From JBJXFK01 sp046155505 (GTDB taxonomy: Bacteria > Planctomycetota > Phycisphaerae > UBA1845 > Fen-1342), in contig JBJXFK010000251.1 of NCBI GenBank assembly GCA_046155505.1, positions 1-29,548 of the forward strand: a stretch of DNA of 29,548 nt, in the 5' to 3' direction. The position numbers and the translations under genes are program-made. Shown here piece by piece: positions 27,464-29,548 of this stretch; within the stretch, counting starts at the first letter, position 1, and the number at the start of each line of letters is the position of its first letter. A model generated the notes under the pieces. The model was not told the origin of the DNA. It saw only the letters and a program-made list of their open reading frames with translations, and made no database searches.

Positions 27464-28171
27464 ATGAGCGATGCTGCTGCCAACCTCGACCCCCGCGTTG
27501 ACGCCTACATCGCCAAGTCTGCCGCGTTTGCGCGACCGATTTTGGTATACCTGCGCGAACTCGTGCACGAGGCGTGCCCGAGCGTGCAGGAGAATATCAA
27601 GTGGGGCATGCCGTCGTTTGAGTACAACGGCATGTTGTGCAGCATGGCGGCGTTCAAGCAGCATGTTTCGTTCGGGTTTTGGAAGCACGAATTGGTCGTC
27701 GGGCCGCAAGGGGCGGCGGCAAATACGAAGCGCGTGAACAAAGCCGGCGCTGCGAAGAAGGCGTCGAGTAGCGCAGCCAAGACCGACGCGCCGGCGGTCA
27801 GCAAGGGCAAATCCGGCAACGGCATGGGCGAGTTCGGGAAGGTCGCGCAGATTGCCGACCTGCCGCCGCGAAAGAAGCTCATCGAATATGTGCGCAGAGC
27901 GGTGCGGCTGAACGACGAGGGCGTGAAAGCGCCGCGCGTCGTGAAGAAGGCGAGGCCGCCGGCGAAGGTGCCGGACGATCTGGCGGCGGCCCTGCGACGC
28001 AACAAAACGGCCGCGACGAATTTCGCCGCCATGAGCCCGTCGCATCAGCGCGAGTACATCGAGTGGATTGTCGAGGCGAAGCGGCCGGAGACGCGCGAAA
28101 AGCGGCTTGCGACGACGATTGAATGGGTGGGCGAGGGCAAGGCGCGGAATTGGAAATATGAGAGGTGTTGA
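27464..28171 (+). CDS. YdeI/OmpD-associated family protein with DUF1801 domain
   Basis: A 235-residue cytoplasmic protein. The N-terminal ~85 residues match the DUF1801 fold: VDAYIAKSAAFARPILVYLR, CPSVQENIKWGMPSFEYNG and a central CSMAAFKQHVSFGFWK strand pair. A Lys/Ala-rich linker (~95-120) separates a second part with YVRRAVRLNDEG and the C-terminal YdeI signature LAAALRRNKTAATNFAAMSP and HQREYIEWIVEAKRPETREK, which forms a helical tail. Members are small proteins of unclear role; some are annotated as iron chaperones, but nothing here shows metal binding. The ATG at 27464 has only a weak ribosome site. It follows the zinc-ribbon membrane protein by 61 bp. A heptamer repeat array starts directly after the stop. 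Confidence 0.85.
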   Translation: MSDAAANLDPRVDAYIAKSAAFARPILVYLRELVHEACPSVQENIKWGMPSFEYNGMLCSMAAFKQHVSFGFWKHELVVGPQGAAANTKRVNKAGAAKKASSSAAKTDAPAVSKGKSGNGMGEFGKVAQIADLPPRKKLIEYVRRAVRLNDEGVKAPRVVKKARPPAKVPDDLAAALRRNKTAATNFAAMSPSHQREYIEWIVEAKRPETREKRLATTIEWVGEGKARNWKYERC

Positions 28172-28172
28172 G

Positions 28173-28214
28173 GGGAAGTAACGAGTAGCGAATAGCAAGT
28201 GGCGAGGTTAAGTA
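28173..28214 (+). repeat. Heptamer-period tandem repeat after the YdeI-like gene
   Basis: Six 7-bp units in register: GGGAAGT, AACGAGT, AGCGAAT, AGCAAGT, GGCGAGG, TTAAGTA. The array begins one base after the stop codon. Confidence 0.65.
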
Positions 28215-28215
28215 G

Positions 28216-28232
28216 GGTGGGCATCGCCCACC
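28216..28232. repeat. Perfect 7-bp stem hairpin GGTGGGC-ATC-GCCCACC
   Basis: GGTGGGC (28216-28222) and GCCCACC (28226-28232) form a perfect stem with a 3-nt loop, placed between the heptamer array and the 26-bp hairpin. No T-run follows, so it is not an obvious terminator. Confidence 0.6.
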
Positions 28233-28255
28233 ATTCGCCCAATGCGTACGAAGAC

Positions 28256-28281
28256 ATGCCGACGCGAACGGCCGTCGGCAT
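28256..28281. repeat. 26-bp hairpin repeat, intact copy
   Basis: ATGCCGACG (28256-28264) pairs perfectly with CGTCGGCAT (28273-28281) around an 8-nt loop. A diverged copy is at 17612-17637. Confidence 0.7.
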
Positions 28282-28293
28282 GGCACCCAGCGC

Positions 28294-28321
28294 GGGAATG
28301 CAGAATGAAGAATGCAGAATG
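28294..28321 (+). repeat. Four-unit heptamer repeat
   Basis: GGGAATG, CAGAATG, AAGAATG, CAGAATG run in exact 7-bp register, using the same CAGAATG unit as the array after secA. Confidence 0.75.
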
Positions 28322-28366
28322 TCGGCGGATGAACTTGGACAACGCAGATGCCGGTCTTTTCGCTGC

Positions 28367-28395
28367 AAGAAAGCAGCCGAGGGCGGCAGCTCCAC
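28367..28395 (-). terminator. Terminator-like hairpin after the GT-C gene
   Basis: On the reverse strand GCTGCCGCCCTCGGCTGC (28390-28373) is followed by TTTCTTGC. It lies 15 bp past the stop of the minus-strand gene at 28406, in the right orientation to terminate it. This is the only copy of the family on the minus strand. Confidence 0.55.
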
Positions 28396-28405
28396 AGAGT
28401 GTTGG

Positions 28406-29548
28406 TCACAGGCCGCGCTGGTTGGCCTCGATAATCGCCAACACGCGTTCCATCGAGAACAACTCGCCCCGCGTAATCAGCCACGCCTGATCGAGCATCT
28501 TGCCCAGTCGCGGATCGGAAAGTCGGTTTTCGCCGGATTCGATCGAGTCTTCATATCCGCCGTGAATCACGCGCGAAAAGTGTCCGATTCGCCACTCGCT
28601 GTCCGCGCGCACTGGCATGCGGGCGAGGAATACATCGGCGAGTCCGTGCTCGTCTATCAGGAAAACCCGCGGCCCGCAGGTTGTTCCGATGAAGCCGAGC
28701 GTGCCGCATTCGATCGCGACAGTTCCGCCACGCAACTCGGCTTGTTTGCGATATTCGACGCCTTGTTCGATGTACGGATGATCGACCAGCGTGCGGCGCA
28801 TCGGTGCGTCAACCAGCCGCGTGTGAGGCGAGTAGACGAAGCGTTCGTCGGCTATGCCGTGCGGGTCGATCAGTGTGATGCCCGTCAAATAATCGTCGAG
28901 CTTGTTCAGCGGCGTCCACGGGTTAGAGAGGCCGACCACGAGCACGATCGCCAACGCCGGCAGCGCGGATGACGCCGGCAATCGAATCACACTCGTGAGC
29001 AGCACCACGTACGCCAGCAGCGGGGCGGCGAGCATGCGGCCAGACATAAAATCGCCGCCGATGCGCATCACATACGCCATGTAGAGCCACACGCCGATGC
29101 CGATCGCCCACGCGGGCCGGGTGCGGAGTGCGATCGGCGAGAGCATCCCGGCGATGAGTACCATCGGCGTCAGCGGATCGAGGCGAAACGAATTGAGCAG
29201 ATAGAACCAGCCCTGTTGCAGCATGCGCGGCGCGTCGGCCCCGTTGTTGAGCTTGGCATAAGCGGTATTCGGGAACGGAAAGCCGTAGTAGACCGTCGCG
29301 AACGCCATCCATAGCGCGACCGGCAGCAAGCCGCAGGCGATCAGCGCGGTGGAGCTGACAAAACGCCGCCGAACGTCGGTCCGAACCCCGAGCGCAAGCG
29401 AGCGGGGTAACTCGCTCGTTGCAGCCGCGTGCGGTTGGAGCGGCCCGTTCATCGACGATGAGCCGCCGCGAGCGAACACCCACCACACGAGGATCAGCCC
29501 CGGCAGAAACAACAAGATCGTGTCCATGCGATTCAGGCAGCAAAGCCC
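28406..29548 (-). CDS. GT-C-type membrane glycosyltransferase, C-terminal part (5' end outside window)
   Basis: The reading frame is open to the right edge (no stop before 29548; ATG at 29527 is internal or only a possible start), so the N-terminus lies outside. The visible 380 residues begin with a membrane helix (MDTILLFLPGLILVWWVF), then STALIACGLLPVALW and the loop YYGFPFPNTAYAKLNNG, then several more helices including GGDFMSGRMLAAPLLAYVVL. The F-P-N-T-x-x-A-K and G-G-D-F-M-x-x-R segments resemble the AftB/ZomB-like GT-C superfamily, which use polyprenyl-phosphate sugars on the periplasmic side. A soluble C-terminal domain follows. Near residues 40-50 (counting from 29527) the sequence SELPRSLALGVRTD is encoded by a dispersed DNA repeat. 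The sugar and acceptor are unknown. Confidence 0.65.
   Translation of the reverse strand, partial: GLCCLNRMDTILLFLPGLILVWWVFARGGSSSMNGPLQPHAAATSELPRSLALGVRTDVRRRFVSSTALIACGLLPVALWMAFATVYYGFPFPNTAYAKLNNGADAPRMLQQGWFYLLNSFRLDPLTPMVLIAGMLSPIALRTRPAWAIGIGVWLYMAYVMRIGGDFMSGRMLAAPLLAYVVLLTSVIRLPASSALPALAIVLVVGLSNPWTPLNKLDDYLTGITLIDPHGIADERFVYSPHTRLVDAPMRRTLVDHPYIEQGVEYRKQAELRGGTVAIECGTLGFIGTTCGPRVFLIDEHGLADVFLARMPVRADSEWRIGHFSRVIHGGYEDSIESGENRLSDPRLGKMLDQAWLITRGELFSMERVLAIIEANQRGL
29380..29411 (-). repeat. 32-bp dispersed repeat inside the GT-C coding region
   Basis: Matches the left arm of the long inverted-repeat element (6147-6178) in 30 of 32 bases, with core TCCGAACCCCGAGCGC. It is in frame and translated as part of a loop between the first two visible membrane helices. 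Confidence 0.8.

Overview
The window (about 29.5 kb, high GC, dense with genes) looks like the chromosome of a Planctomycetota bacterium, most likely a Phycisphaerae-like lineage. The clues are two secreted proteins ending in dockerin-type GDVNGDG repeats, a zinc-ribbon multi-pass membrane protein of planctomycete style, a CII-like helix-turn-helix protein outside any prophage, a very large SecA with added segments, and LpxI (lipid A synthesis, hence a diderm envelope). This assignment is inference from gene content. No rRNA, tRNA, CRISPR array, integrase or transposase gene was seen.

Layout. 1-3662 (minus): a CDF metal transporter cut by the left edge, downstream of an exported transglutaminase/serine-hydrolase fusion. 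4104-6113 (plus): a large secreted repeat protein with a dockerin. 6114-6401: a long inverted-repeat element between convergent genes. 6402-8294 (minus): a VKOR-DsbA-DsbA-like disulfide-forming fusion. 8446-9136 (plus): a CII-like regulator and a 51-residue secreted peptide. 9384-12344 (minus): a secreted zinc metalloprotease with beta-helix repeats and a dockerin. 12653-28171 (plus): a small secreted beta-sandwich protein, a TPR protein, an O-methyltransferase, an EthD-like protein, a Uma2 nuclease remnant, an alpha/beta hydrolase, MalQ, LpxI, a secreted YHS/TRASH-type protein, EF-P, SecA, a zinc-ribbon membrane protein and a YdeI/DUF1801 protein. 28406-29548 (minus): the C-terminal part of a GT-C membrane glycosyltransferase running off the right edge.

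The genes are mostly housekeeping or cell-envelope functions and form no single pathway. A theme is export and the periplasm: SecA, a disulfide-bond catalyst and five or more exported proteins, several of them cysteine-containing.

The most unusual content is of two kinds. (1) SecA (1326 aa) has two predicted N-terminal membrane helices, an insertion in its motor region, and an expanded scaffold region with a repeated Trp-centred motif. (2) At least six families of short dispersed repeats fill the intergenic spaces: an 18-nt hairpin followed by T-runs (eight copies plus a variant), a 23-bp element (four copies), a 32-bp element that builds a giant inverted repeat and also sits inside a coding region, a 42-bp palindromic element also found inside a coding region, a 26-bp hairpin, and 7-bp-periodic tandem arrays directly after three plus-strand genes.
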